64,000 bases of DNA from Siderastrea radians (taxonomy: Eukaryota; Cnidaria; Anthozoa; Scleractinia; Rhizangiidae), in the NCBI GenBank assembly GCA_964017195.1, contig OZ024895.1:35026834-35090833 (forward strand), given 5' to 3'. Made by a program: the position numbers and the translations under genes. How positions within the stretch are numbered: the first letter of the stretch is position 1; every line of letters begins with the position of its first letter. Positions 22,876 to 35,133 of the stretch are shown here, piece by piece. The notes beneath the pieces are model-generated. The model did no database searches, was not told the origin of the DNA, and saw only the letters and a program-made list of their open reading frames with translations.

Positions 22876-24671
22876 GGCGGCTCGCAACAGTTTTTGGGCC
22901 TTGGGTGTATCTTTTAAAGTCAAAATTTCGCATAGAAGGTAAACTTCGATTTCCTTGACACCATACCACCTTTTCAATATTTGATCAAAGTTTATTTTTT
23001 CACTGGTTTCCTAGCAACAGCTGTCACCATAGCAACGGTAATGGACAACCCCTCATTTTAAACAATGTCGAATATCTCGAAAACTAGTCAGACACTTTGT
23101 GACGAAACTTGAACTATTTGAACTACTCAACCTACACAACTTGTATGCGAAATTAGGGAAAAATCTGTAAGAGCGTTTTCATGTAAATCATGATTCATTT
23201 TTTACGGGCTGATTTTGGTCATTCCTGCAATTTTCTCTAATATTTCAAGAAAGATAAAACTTAACACTTTCTCTTTTCAGTTGAAGGAACTTTTGTGATA
23301 TCAAAACATTCTTAATGTACATTGAGCTTTCTAGGTGGCTGCGATTTTAAGATATTTATATTTAAAAACTGCTAAAATTCAGCACAAATCAGCCAAAAAG
23401 TTCGTCATTTGCATAAATAGAAATATTTCCCTTACAGATTTTTCTCTTAAATTAATTGCCGTTAGAATAATAATCCTTTTTGATGTTCCAGTGAGTTTTA
23501 GGCTGAATAAACATTTCTGTTATTATATAAGAAGGCTGAATCTCGGTCAAGTTTCAGTCGTTATTAACTTTCAACGAGAAACAGTTTTATTTTGTTTTTC
23601 CTGGTCTATTTCACGGTTATTCACGTGCAATTAATATTTATACACGCTGCGCTTGTGTCCTCTCGTGCGCTTATAATTCCTTCTCATAATAAAAAAATAT
23701 ATATATATTCGTCTTCTGAGCTTGTTTCTCTTCATTTTTCGGCCCCAGTGTAATTAAATCCGTAATTAAAAATGTTAAAACGTCAGTCAGTATTTAAAGA
23801 ATAATGGAAAAGAGTCTCCAGGAAGAAGTTTAGAAGACGAAAATTTTTTTTTATTATGAGAAGGAATTATAAATGCACGAGAGGACACAAGCGCAGCATG
23901 TATAAAATTGCACGTGAATAACCGTGAAATAGACCAGGAAAAACAAAACAAAACTGTTGCTCGTTGAAAGTTAATAACGACTGAAACTTGTCCGAGATTC
24001 AGCCTTCTTATCTAATAACAGAAATGTTTATTCAGCCTAAAACTCACTGGAACATCAAAAAGAATTATTATTCTAACTGCAATCAGTTTAAGAGAGAAAA
24101 CTGTAAGGGCAATTTAGAAATATTTCTATTTATGCAAATGACGAACTTTTTGTCTGATTTGTGCTGAATTTTAGCAGTTTTTAAATATAAATATCTTAAA
24201 ATCGCAGCCACCTAGGAAGCTCAATGTACATTAAGAATGTTTTGATATCATAAAAGATCGTTCAACTGAAAAGAGAAAGTGTTAAGTTTTATCTTTCTTG
24301 AAATATTGGAGAAAATTGCAGGAATGACCAAAATCAGCCCGTAGAAAATGAATCATTGTTTACATGAAAACGCTCTAACAGATTTTTCCCTAATTTCGCA
24401 TACAAGTTGTGTAGGTTGAGTAGTTCAAATAGTTCAAGTTTCGTCATAAAGTGTCTAACTAGTTTTCGAGATATTCGACACTATTTAAAATGAGGGGTTG
24501 TTCATTACCGTTGCTATTGTGACAGCTGTTGCTAGGAAACCAGCTAGAAATTAAATTTGATCATATGTTGAAAAGGTGGTGTAGTATTAAGGAAATCGAA
24601 GTTTACCTTCTATGCGAAATTTTGACTTCAAAAGATACACTCCAAGGCCAAAAAAACTGTTGCGAGCCTCC
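22876..24671. mobile_element. 1.8-kb fold-back element with 840-bp inverted arms and TTAA flanks
   Basis: The left arm 22876-23717 and the right arm 23832-24671 are reverse complements along their whole length with scattered mismatches; the loop is about 114 bp. Termini are GGCGGCTCGCAACAG and CTGTTGCGAGCCTCC. TTAA lies directly outside both ends (22872-22875 and 24672-24675), the target duplication of piggyBac- and Kolobok-type transposons. No transposase is seen; the 99-codon frame at 23335-23634 lies inside an arm and is not credible as a gene. Confidence 0.8.
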
Positions 24672-24675
24672 TTAA

Positions 24676-26222
24676 GATCATGTTCCAAAAAAGTCACATT
24701 ACCAACAAAATAATTTCGCGTGACACATGCGTCACACTACAAGCAAAAATAATCCGTGACAATCAAAAGTAGCCTGTCTTGAGGGGAGGGGGTGGCTGTT
24801 CACAGGCTAAATCAAAAGAGGAGCGGCTTTGCGAACAAAATTGCAAAAATTATAGAAATCTGGATCAAACATTCAGTCAAACAATTTTTAAAAAGCAAAT
24901 CAACATTTAAAAGCAACATTTACCGTACTGTAGTGTTTACACTAGAACAATATCAGTAAAGGACGGCAAACGAAAACGCTGCACGTGTACGTAGGATCTA
25001 GTAAACCAGACCTAATCAGCCAAAGAAATACACAAATGACAAACATAGCAGCAAGGCTGATCTGACTACGTAGAAAGATTTGACTCTGCAAGACATCAAC
25101 ACGACACTAAATAGAACTTCAACAGAGCAGTAGCGTTTACCCAGGTCTTGTAAAATCTATTTGAACTTCGCGGTTCGGCTTACATTTTAGAGCAAACTTT
25201 ACAGACTTTAGGTCAGGGTCTCTTGCAAATCGAAACAATCTCAACGTGAAACGGCTTTTCGTTGCTTTAAAGAGCTCCATGTCTTCTTTTGAGAGGCGGA
25301 TTATTCCTCGGCTTGATTTATTTCCATTTTGAGCTCTTAAATAGAAGTATCTTAATTTTAAGAGAAGAAAAATACATTTCGAAAATCTAGGACAGATCCC
25401 ATGCGGTAGGCCAAAACTAGGCCTTTCCCCAACCTCGTCCCCAGGATCCTCTCGGCTTTGAAAGAGCCTGAGGACGAGGTTGGGCGTTTCCCCTACTCCT
25501 TAAAACTCACAAATATATGTCCAAAAGAGAGTTTCTGATGGGTTTATATTTCTCCTAAACAATTGACAGCCGTAGAGGGCAGAAAAATGCGTAGTAGGGG
25601 AGGTAGGAGATAAAGTGTCCTCCACGCGAAATATACGTGAAGCAAGGCTGGTTTTGGCCGTGCGGCCTAGCTCGCAGGCAGGATATAGATAATTCATCAA
25701 TTCGATGGCCATTACAGACCGTCGACACCACCCACCACCCGTTCACTGCGCAAGTCAAATTCACCAGTTAAAAACGTCTTCGGTTCTGCACGCACTGCGT
25801 GCCTATGTTTATTGTCCTGTTGTTAATGCCTACGTAAGCAAAACACTGTACATAAAAATCTGACCATTATTTAGTTGCAATAGATTCTTGATTGTTCCTC
25901 GGTTTGAGATCTCCCTGCAACGGTGGAATCGAGATAGCCAAAAAGAAAAGTTCTACTCCCTCGCAATAGTTTCACTTGCTATAAGAGTTTAATACACATT
26001 TAGTACTAACTGGTGAAGAGTCCATTCCTTCGACCATCCCCATCCCAACTCCCTTTGTTCTCGTTAAGGCTCCGTCGAGTGAAAACAGTATGAAAACGCT
26101 GGTGTAAACGAAAGTACAATGGTACTTTTTTGGCCAGTTGAAAGTTAATACACCAGTGTAAACAAGGCCTAAGCTTGTGTCATTCAAGATTTAGAGTAAA
26201 AAAACTTTTTATTTCTCTGTAG
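24676..26222 (+). other. Enlarged intron 4 of pseudogene copy 2, right part
   Basis: No gene. From about 25780 to 26222 it is homologous to the sequence before exon 5 in copies 0 and 1, for example AGTTTAATACACATTTAGTAC. At 25431-25481 a small inverted motif AACCTCGTCC / GGACGAGGTT resembles the ends of the MITE at 5224-5346. Confidence 0.6.
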
Positions 26223-26780
26223 AGAGGTTTTACAAGAACATCGGGAGCAAGTGTAATTGTGCGAAACCCTGCGAGTCCATCTCGTTCAAGCCTGTCCTCT
26301 CCTACGCGAATTTTCCGAGCGAAAACTTTGTCCTGGAGATGATCAAGGAATACAGTTCAGGAGATGCTACAGAAGAACAGAAAACGTTTACCCGTACGTG
26401 GATCAGGTTAAAAAATTCTCAATGCGAAGCTTTGAATCTTTTTGTCCACGTGTAAAATTGCCTATGAGACACTGGACGAAACCCTCTCGTGTCGTCATTG
26501 AAAATGTAGGGATCCATGTTTACAAATATCTTCATGTCATACCGGTTTATTTTCCTTCGTATTGTGGTTCTTTGTGGACGATATCCAAAAGTGTGATAGT
26601 TCAAATGAAAGCTATCGTACCGTGCTTTCTTGGGGTACTGCTTATGGTGTTACATAAGATGGTTCTATCTTTTGAGTCTGCGGATAAAATCATAGACAAC
26701 TGTGGTGCTGCTCATGACGTTTAACAAGTTAGTTCTAAATTTTAATTCTGTGGATAACCTGTGTGGATAACCTGTGTGAC

Positions 26781-29700
26781 ATTGTTTGTCAAGAGGGCAA
26801 CACGAGCATAACAAATGATCAATCTGAATCCTCGTTATGCGCCATTCAGCGGAACAGCTTTGATAACGAATTGAATAACCATGGAAAACGGCTTTTAGAA
26901 ATCTGCAGGAGTGCAGATCTGAGGATTCTGAATGGTAGAACTAGTGGTGATTCATTGGGAAGAACCACATTTCATGGTAAATCAGGAGTTAGTATTGTTG
27001 ATTATGCAATATGTGATCAAGATTTATTCCGCCATATCGCAAATTTCATTCTTAGAGAACGGTCGAGTTTATCAGATCACCGGAGTCCCATAATGACGTG
27101 GCTTAATGTTAATACGGTTAATGATCACTCAGCCACAACAAATATCAACGACACATTAGTACGTTTACCTAACAGTTTATTTGGGAAAGAGATTCCTCAC
27201 TTAAATTTAGAACCGCACTGCAGTCAAGAGACATACAGAGAATGATACATGATTTCCTTATTGATAACAGGCCAGACAGGAATGTTAGCACCTCTCTAGA
27301 TGCAGTTGAAAATTTTCTTATTACAACTGCAAAACGTTGCTTAAAAATTAGGGTCGTTAAGAAACGACATATCAAATCATCTTTAACACAAAATGGTTTG
27401 ATAAAGAATGTCGTCTTAAGAGACACGAATTGAGAAAACTTGCTAACCTAAAACACAGAGATCCTCTTAACATTACCCTTCGGGAAGGATAACATACGTA
27501 CACCGTCTTAAAACAGTACAAAAGCCTTCTGACACAAGAAAAACGAATGTTATCAGACTAAGATTTCGGAACTTGAAAACACAGTAGATAATTCGGACAG
27601 CCGAAACTTTTGGAACTGTTTAAAATCAATGGATGATTCTGTGAAGGAAACTAGCATCCCACCAATTTCAGAAGAAAATTGGTTGTCTCATTTCCAATCA
27701 CTACACACTAACGAACCAATTACTTTACACCAAGAAGCGGTTATTAAGAAGCGGTTATTAATGAGTTACGAAGTCCAAATTCCAATTCCACCTGCTTGTA
27801 AAGCGCATTTGGTTATATTCATATAGAAAATGCGCTATATAAGTTCTAAATTATTATTATAAATTATTATTATAACAGCACATTCGCATTCTTTGGACTA
27901 CCTAATAACCGAACTTGAAATACGCACAGCGGCCAAAAAACTCAAAAACAATAAATCTCCGTTTTCAGACAAAATCAAAAACGAAATGATCAAATCCAGC
28001 TTAAACGAGTTAATGCCTGTTTCTTTGAAATTGGTTAATGCTGTCCTTAGCTCGGGCACTATGCCTCAATCAAGGTGCGGTGGCCTTATTACACCAATCT
28101 TTAAAAGTGGGACTAAAAATGATCCCTCAAATTATCGGGGAATATGTATTTCTAGTTGTCTTGGTAAACTATTTTGTTCCGGCCATTCTTAATCAAAGAC
28201 TTCTTGAACACGTTCCGGCTTGACACACTTCATAAATGTCAAATTGGTTTTCTAGCAAATAATCGAACAGCAGACCATGTTCTTACACTACGAACATTAA
28301 TAGACAAATATGTCAATTGTCACCAAACGAAAGTATATGCATGTTTTGTGGACTTTAGGAAAGCATTTGATTCGGTCTGGCATGATGGACTTCTATACAA
28401 GCTGTTACAAATCAATGTCCGAGGAAACTTCTATAATGTAATAAAAAAGTTTGTATTCGAATTCTACCTCCTCTGTTAGAATTGGAAATAGCCAAACGCG
28501 ATCTTTTCAATACGCCAGAGGTGTGCGCCAAGGCTGCATTTAAGTCCTTTGCTCTTTAACCTATACGTCAATGATTTAGTTTTCTCGTTTAACAATATTC
28601 TATCTGATCCGTTCTTGCTACCAAATGGCACCAAACTCAACTCTCTTTTTATGCAGACGACTTAATTATATTACCACAATCAAAAGTAGGATTGCAAAAT
28701 TGCCTAAACGAGTTATCCTCATATTGCAACTCTTGGATGCTAAGAATAAACCCTAAGAAAACCAAGATAATGATTTTTCAACGCTGCACAAAAAAGTGTG
28801 ATTATGTTTTTCACATAGGCAGTGAAATAATAGACATTGTCCAAAACTATACCTACCTAGGGACTCGCATCTCATCTTCCGGAAATTTTACACTTTCGCT
28901 TGAACACCTTCGACAAAAAGCTCTTCATGCTTTCTTTGGTCTACGAAGGCACACTGATTTTAATAAACTGAAACCTTCTCTTGAGTGTAAAAGGTTGACT
29001 CAATGATCTCACCAATTTTAACCTACAATAGTGAAGTTTGGGGTGCCTTTGCGAAGTCTTAAAAGTCGTAGGACAGCTCCGCAATTGAAAAAACTCATTT
29101 ACAATTCTGTAAACGTTATTTAGAAGTTCATAACAAGGCATCCAATATTGCATGTAGAGCTGAACTAGGTAAATTCCCATTGATCATTGATATTAAAAAA
29201 AGATACTTAATTACTTAAACTACCTCCGAGGAAAGGAAGAAAGCTCTGTAGTCAAACAATCTTTAAAAATATCTATTGACCTTCATTATAACGGTCATAA
29301 TAGTTTTTACTCTAGTCTCATGAAAATGACTGACTATTATAATTTCTGTGACCTTAATTGTAATTCATTGAATGAAAGTAAAATCAAATAATATGTAGAT
29401 CTCATGAAAAAGAAATATATCTCTTATTGGAACTAAACCCTTCAACATTCGCATTTTTATTACGCATTCAAAAAGAATTACAGCCTTTCTGCCTACCCAG
29501 ATCTAACAAGAAAGAACCCATCTAGAAAATCATCAGTAAAACTGAGAATTAGCAGTCATAAACAGGTAGATACGACAAAATACCTCGTGATGAGAGGTTA
29601 TGTAGTCTCTGCAATTGTATTAAAATTGAAGTTGAAACTCATTTTTTACTAGATTGCCCGAGCTATTCTTCGATAAGAGACAGGCTCTTTTCTAAAACAG

Positions 29701-29999
29701 AACCTAAAATCCCATTTCTACGGCTATTATCACATGAGACCTTATTGTCACATCTTTTATGAATTGTACTGATTATTTTATAAAGATTCAGTTAATTTCA
29801 TTCATCTCGTCATGCTGTGAACAGAGAGACAAACTAGTTACAATGGCTACCCCTCTGAATGCCTAAAAATAAGAAATGGTTGTAATCTCTTTAGTTATTT
29901 TAATTAATTAAGTAATTAATAATCAAATTTAAGTGGCTTTTGCAATACTGTAATACTTTGTTATAGTCATGCAAATAAAGCTTGTTGTTGTTGTTGTTG
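26781..29999 (+). mobile_element. 5'-truncated APE-type LINE in the remains of intron 5 of copy 2
   Basis: Frames in order: end of the apurinic endonuclease domain (RILNGRTSGDSLGRTTFHGK, VDYAICDQDLF, SDHRSPI) at 26763-27245, reverse transcriptase (PIFKSGTKNDPSNYRGI near 28095, CFVDFRKAFDSVWHDGLLYK near 28340, YADDLIIL near 28650, NPKKTKIMIFQR near 28750) and a C-terminal Cys/His segment (LCSLCNC ... ETHFLLDCPSY) near 29600. Several frameshifts and stops separate them, so the element is dead. It ends GCAAATAAAGC then a GTT-repeat tail. CTGTGTGAC flanks it at 26772-26780 and 30000-30008. Confidence 0.85.
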
Positions 30000-30092
30000 C
30001 TGTGTGACTAAATCCCTTAGGAAAGGGAACTACTTCTCCAAACCTCTCTTACCCAATTCCAGATAAAAAGTTTTATTTTCTCCACCCTTCTT

Positions 30093-30248
30093 CAGACGTG
30101 AACCCTAAAACGATACTAATTATTAGATCTGACCCTAAATCGAGACCATTTTTCAGACCTGAACCCTAAATCGATGCCTATTTCTAGACCTGACCTTAAA
30201 CCGATACCCACTTTAGACGTGAACCCTAAATCGATACCCATTTTTAGG
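30093..30248. repeat. About five copies of a 30-bp tandem repeat
   Basis: Units of the form AGACCTGAACCCTAAATCGA plus TACCCATTTTT repeat with substitutions. The array lies just behind the LINE. Confidence 0.7.
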
Positions 30249-31400
30249 CCTGGCGTGCGTTTCTCGAAAGCCCCGAAACGTTTCGGGCCGATCTCGGGCA
30301 CGATAATTCTCTATGTGTCTTGAGAAAAAAAAAATTTCTAAGCACGGAACCTTACTATACGTTTAACTTTTGTTATCTTAATGACATTTTAAAATAACAG
30401 CTTTGTAGAATGAGTTGTTCATATTTTTACAAATGGCTTTCCGGGTTCGAATAGTTTTCGGTTCGGATCGGATCTGAGATCAACGAAACAGTGCCTGTGA
30501 CACTTTTTAACACAAGTTAGTTTTGGAATTTGATTGCACATTAACCTCGTGACCGCTATCTGGAGTTGTTTCACGGCCGACCAGGTTTCATCTCCTCGAC
30601 CACACTTGTAAATAGCCAACTGGTTTGCCTCCTGCCAGTTGGGATTTTTAACTTGTTATGTTCAGTTTGAAATATTTGTTTCTAAGGTTTAAATGCTCGG
30701 CCCCACTAGCACCTTGCTATAATCACTTGCCGAGGGTAAATAAAGGACATTTATTTATTTTTAGAGAGATTCGGCCATTGCAAGGTGATGCGGTCAAAAG
30801 GGGAAACGACAGGGGAACGCTACTACATACCACGAGTTTTTTTAAACAATATTTAATGTAGAAATAGCATAAGGGTTACGATATACAGCCTGTAACATTT
30901 TTCTGAAAAAGGTGGACTTTTAACAAAAAATAGAAAGTTAAGTTTAATTCTGATGCCACACCTCATTTCAATGTCGATGTTCGCAGAATGTAATCCCAAA
31001 ACTCGCGCCACATTGATAAGTGTGGTAGAGCAGGAAGACGAGATATGAATATGAAAATAATAAAAATTAATGCTGCTGTTAACCAAGTCTCAAGTCTTTT
31101 TGCAGATCGTTGTGGGTCAACAGTTGGAGGAGCAAAGCGGAAGCAGACAAACAGCAAGTAGGATCGTGCAGCTGGAACGCTGTAATCGTGGTAGCCAGGG
31201 GCATTGCTGCATGGGGACAAAATATTGTTCCCTGTTGCGGGATGATCGAGTGGTCATCGTAGACTCGGCATCTGAGGACATGTCAAATTTACCTGCAGGA
31301 TTTTATTATCAAAGACCAGATTTTTGTAACTTGAATGAACAAATTTTTGAACCTGAGGCAAAGGATGCAACTGCCAGAATGATTTGAGAACTTCTGATAG
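30249..31400 (+). other. 3' flank of channel copy 2
   Basis: No gene. From about 30470 it is homologous to the 3' flank of copy 0 (4350-5050). Because exon 7 should lie just upstream, this marks where the missing 3' end of copy 2 was deleted. Confidence 0.6.
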
Positions 31401-31669
31401 AGCAGTTTTCAAATGAGTGTCGAAAGTACTGTTGTGTTTACATTGCCTTTGCTATACTACGCTCTCTGGTTGGTTAAAAAAAACTCATGCCACTTTCTCA
31501 ACCAATCAGAATAAGTAAAACCAAAACCAATCGTGACTTGCTCGCACGCGTTTGCCGCGCTTGACTCTTATTACTTGTATTTGCTTCAATTTCTGATTGG
31601 TTGTTCCTGTTGTGACTGATTAGTCAAGAGTAATTACGTTGGTTTTACGACACTCATTTGAAAACCGCT
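31401..31669. mobile_element. MITE with AGCAGTTTTCAAATGAGTG ends
   Basis: AGCAGTTTTCAAATGAGTGT at the left and ACACTCATTTGAAAACCGCT at the right form the terminal inverted repeat. The interior holds several CCAAT/ATTGG pairs and no ORF. I recognise this end sequence as resembling an abundant anthozoan MITE, from memory only. Confidence 0.7.
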
Positions 31670-33690
31670 TTGACATCTGTCTTTAATTATAAACAAAATT
31701 CATATTCAGATTTGGACGGTTTTGTACTCGTAGAAAGGTTTCTTAGGGGAACCAAGATAATCACGAAAATAGATCATAAAGCGCAAATCCCATCTAAATG
31801 TGCAAATGCACTGCACAATTTAACTAAGAGGTGAAACGGGACTTCAACATGAGAAGATGAAAATGAAAGGCTGCTATCATAGGCTGCGCAGCGATTCTTA
31901 CGATATCGGTTTTCCCCTAAAACAGTAACGTGAAATTCACTTGTCATGCAATGAATGTTTTGGATCGAATTGACGACTTATGCTCGTATAACAATGCAAG
32001 TTTGCTGCGTTTTGATTAGCAAGGTAGGTGCCTTTGACAAAAAAAGTTGAATTAGTAGGTACTTTCATGGGATCTTTTCGCAAACCGTCGTACTAGGTTG
32101 TCACTGTTAAAGAGTTTTCTATGAACCTTATTGCAGGCTCAATTAAACGCCCCCGGGTTTTATTTCAAACTTGGCATGGTGGGCCCGGCATTTTCAGTCA
32201 TTTTTCTGATCTGACCAAATTATCTTCTCATTGAAGGAAGCCTCAAAATATTAGTTTCCTAAGGTAGAAAAATACCCAAGAACTAATAATAAACCAAAAC
32301 CAAACAAGGCTGGTTACGAATGAGAGAGATTAAGACGGATTACGAATGACAAACTTGAAAAAACTTGCCAATTTTTCCGAGTTGCTTTTTCCGTCGTGTA
32401 GTTCCTTTAATTGGGCCTGCCATTTCTTTAGAAAGAGTTTATTATTCGTTTTTCTTGGCAGCCGTGTATCTTGCCCTTTAATTTTAAGTTTATTATACAA
32501 CAAATAAACATCTCAGGGGCTTATTTGCAATTCCCACTTTTATACCCGGCGTTTATTCGAGGCCCGGGGTTTGATCGAGAAAATACGCTAACATTCTGAT
32601 GCTAATGTGACTAATGTTAATACGCTGTATTCACGGTACATGACGAACCATTTCAATTGCTAACTGATCGAAGCTGTAAATCTAAAACCCCAGGGTGCTC
32701 TTACGTCACGTGGTATTTTCAGTGTTTGGTGACAGATGACTGTCGATGCATCATCGGAGAAAAATAATAGCCCGCACCTTTTTTCTTCCATAACTTTGCG
32801 TAGTATCAGTCTTTTTTTTCCTGAAACTTTTGTAAAAGAGCTGTTCTGCGGCATTTTAAAATAACAACGCATTTTGTAATAAGTTACGCATTTTGTAATA
32901 ACGATTGCGGCATTTTGTAATAATGTGCTCATTGCGTAATGAGGGCTGCAGCATTTTGTAATATTTCTAAGTAGACGCAAATTGTAATGAAGTCTGACAG
33001 AAATCGTAATGAGTTATTTCAATTGATGTTAATTTGGTAACCAATACAGCTGATCTTAATGATTGATAGTATGAAATGAATATTTAAAATTCATTCTGTC
33101 ATTTTCATGTTTGTACAGTTAATGCCACGTAGTAATTTCCAAATCTATCTGAAAAAGGAAAACGCATGTCTATTAAAAAAGCGGTCAATTTTGGGGTATC
33201 TTGATACCTTACCCCACACGAAAAAAAGCCTATTAGCTTAGTAAAGTCGTGACTCGTGATCAATGGATGAAAAACAAAACATCCTAGTTATAAATGCAAC
33301 TTTATAACGCAGCTGCGAAAAAAGAAAGCCCCCCGCCCCCAAAATCAGTCTTGACCGGGATTCGAATCCATGATCCTGTGATTATCGGTACAGTGCTCTA
33401 CCAAGCCAACTGCAGGAGGCCATAATCCTGAGGGTTTATGTGTCAGTTTACGTAGTTGGTAGAGCACTGGACCAATAATAGAAGGGTCGTAGAGGCTTTC
33501 TTTTTCGCACTTGCGTTCATAACTGTGATGTTTTTTTTATCAATGAATCTTCCCCCCACTGTTCTTGTGTTTGATATTTTATAAATTTTACACCCCAAAA
33601 AACATGCTCCCAGTACCAAACGCTGCGGGGAAACATACCATCGGCGTCAAGGGCGGGAAAACAAGCGTAAGCCAAGTTATAATTACTCCT
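31670..33690 (+). other. Upstream region of channel copy 3
   Basis: No gene. 31680-32030 matches 5080-5530, and 32590-33847 matches the region upstream of copy 1. Between them lies a repeat at about 32136-32591 (CTCAATTAAACGCCCCCGGG at the left, GGCCCGGGGTTTGATCGAG at the right), related to sequences at 14431 and 49010-49160. At 32850-33010 a short run repeats GCATTTTGTAATAA. Confidence 0.55.
33250..33545. repeat. Inverted pair of tRNA-like sequences
   Basis: On the minus strand 33425-33350 reads GTTGGCTTGGTAGAGCACTG ... GGATTCGAATCCCGG, an A box and B box with an anticodon-loop-like CCGATAATC. On the + strand near 33455 a partial second copy reads GTTGGTAGAGCACTGGACCA. The outer parts are also inverted (CGCAGCTGCGAAAAAAGAAAGC / GCTTTCTTTTTCGCACTTGCG). 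The acceptor arms do not pair, so it is a SINE dimer or tRNA relic rather than a tRNA gene. Confidence 0.6.
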
Positions 33691-33730
33691 GATTGGTTGA
33701 AATGATGATTTCCCTGGTCTGATTGGTTGG
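33691..33730 (+). promoter_or_regulatory. Paired inverted CCAAT motifs upstream of copy 3
   Basis: GATTGGTTGA at 33691-33700 and GATTGGTTGG at 33721-33730, at the same place relative to the start codon as in copy 1. Conserved between an intact gene and a largely open one. Confidence 0.5.
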
Positions 33731-35133
33731 AGTAATTGCTCGAGTTTGTGGACATAACTATTGTGCTAGGCAATCTTAAAACCAAATCAAACGCTATAGC
33801 GCATCAGTGCTGTCAGCATTAAATCGAAAAAGTTGCGTTATCCCGTCATGGAACAGGTTCACCCAGAAAGAAACGAAGGTTCGATCGAGCAGCCGTCCAA
33901 GGCTGCCGCTGTAAAGCAAAAATGGAACAACTACGTAGAAAGTGCAACCTTACATGGAATGCAACACGTATTTTCAAGTCCATCGAGCTTTCGACGAATC
34001 GTTTGGGCTTTGTTCCTTTTGTCCGGAATTGGGTATTTTTCGTTTCAATGCACGGTGCTGGTGAAGATGTATTTCAGTCACCCATTTAACACAAAAGTAA
34101 CTCTGAAACACGAGTCATCGCTCGACTTTCCAGCGGTCACAATCTGCAATTTCAACTTGTTAAGACAGTCCTTTGTGGATGAGAGAGATTTTAATGACGT
34201 TGTAAAATACGCATTTAGAGACAAAATTCCTGACCCCTTACGAGTAAACCCAAGCGCAATTGATTGGAGCAAACATGAAAATCTTAACATGACTGAGGTT
34301 TATGCTAGCGGAGGGCACCAAATAACAGATATGCTGTCGAGGTGTTGGTGGATTGGAGAAGATTGTACCTGGCATAATTTCACACCAGTTTTGACGTCCA
34401 TGGGTCTTTGCTACACGTTTAATTCAGGTAAGCTTTCTTGGAAAAATTAACACTTTCTCTTCACTTTCGATTCAATGTCGCTTTGTCTTGTACAGGCAAT
34501 TTTAACAAATGTCTTAAAAGGACGAAATTTTTAAGGTTTGCCCTTCATCAGTTTGTAGAATCCACCAAAATGTTGAAGGTAGTCGATCAACCCAGAGTCA
34601 ACAATCTATTTGCTTGCGAATACAATTAATGCATCATTTTCCTCGAAAACTGAGCTATATCCATGAGCCTTCTGTAGATTTTAGTTCGTTTTTAATCAGT
34701 TAAACACTTTTCAGCGAAAAGAAACACAGATCGAACTCTGTACTGGAAAAGGGGTCTAATTTTAGTTCCAAACTGAAATTGTATGGAGAACTTGATAAAG
34801 GGGTTTTCGCACGTCAGTTTCTTTTAAATGTGTACATTTAATTAAGCTTTCAAGCGGCCGTCACGGTTAAAATGGAAATTTTTCTGCTGAAAATCATGTT
34901 TTTTTTTTAAGAAATGCCTGTATGTCTGTGCACTTCGGAATTCCAAGTTAAAATTGTCTAGGGCAAACGTGTCCTGGATTTATCAAGGTCGCCCTCTACT
35001 TATTTCTTTTTCTTCATCGCATTTGGGGTGCCATCAAAAAAAAAAACTTGGAAACGAATTCTGAACTTTTGCTGATACGTGCGAGATTTGAATTAATTTT
35101 TTAGAACTAAATTAATTATTTAGAAGCTAGTAT

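Larger units (their letters stand above)
16337..26406 (+). pseudogene. DEG/ENaC channel copy 2, decayed pseudogene
   Basis: Exon 1 16337-16922 is open and keeps the HG motif, TM1 and FPAVTICNFN. Exon 2 (18256-18340, resuming 18702-18837) is split by an antisense LINE and has two stops: a CAA-to-TAA change just before the insertion and AAATAAGCAGG after it. Exon 3 (19269-19425) keeps its frame but has SASL for SACL and CGRVDV for CGCADV, losing two structural cysteines, and its GTAAGT donor has become TTACGT. Exon 4 (20185-20241) and exon 5 (26223-26406, one codon longer) look normal. Exons 6 and 7 are not found before the duplicated 3' flank at about 30420; a LINE sits in the remains of intron 5. 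A functional product is not credible. Confidence 0.85.

Noticed and set aside
26257..26724. 155-codon + strand frame over exon 5 of copy 2
   Set aside because: It reads exon 5 in the wrong frame; the correct frame (CNCAKPCESISF) matches the other channel copies.
33350..33425. Possible tRNA gene on the minus strand
   Set aside because: A and B boxes are good but the acceptor stem does not pair and an inverted partial copy lies beside it, so a SINE or tRNA relic fits better.
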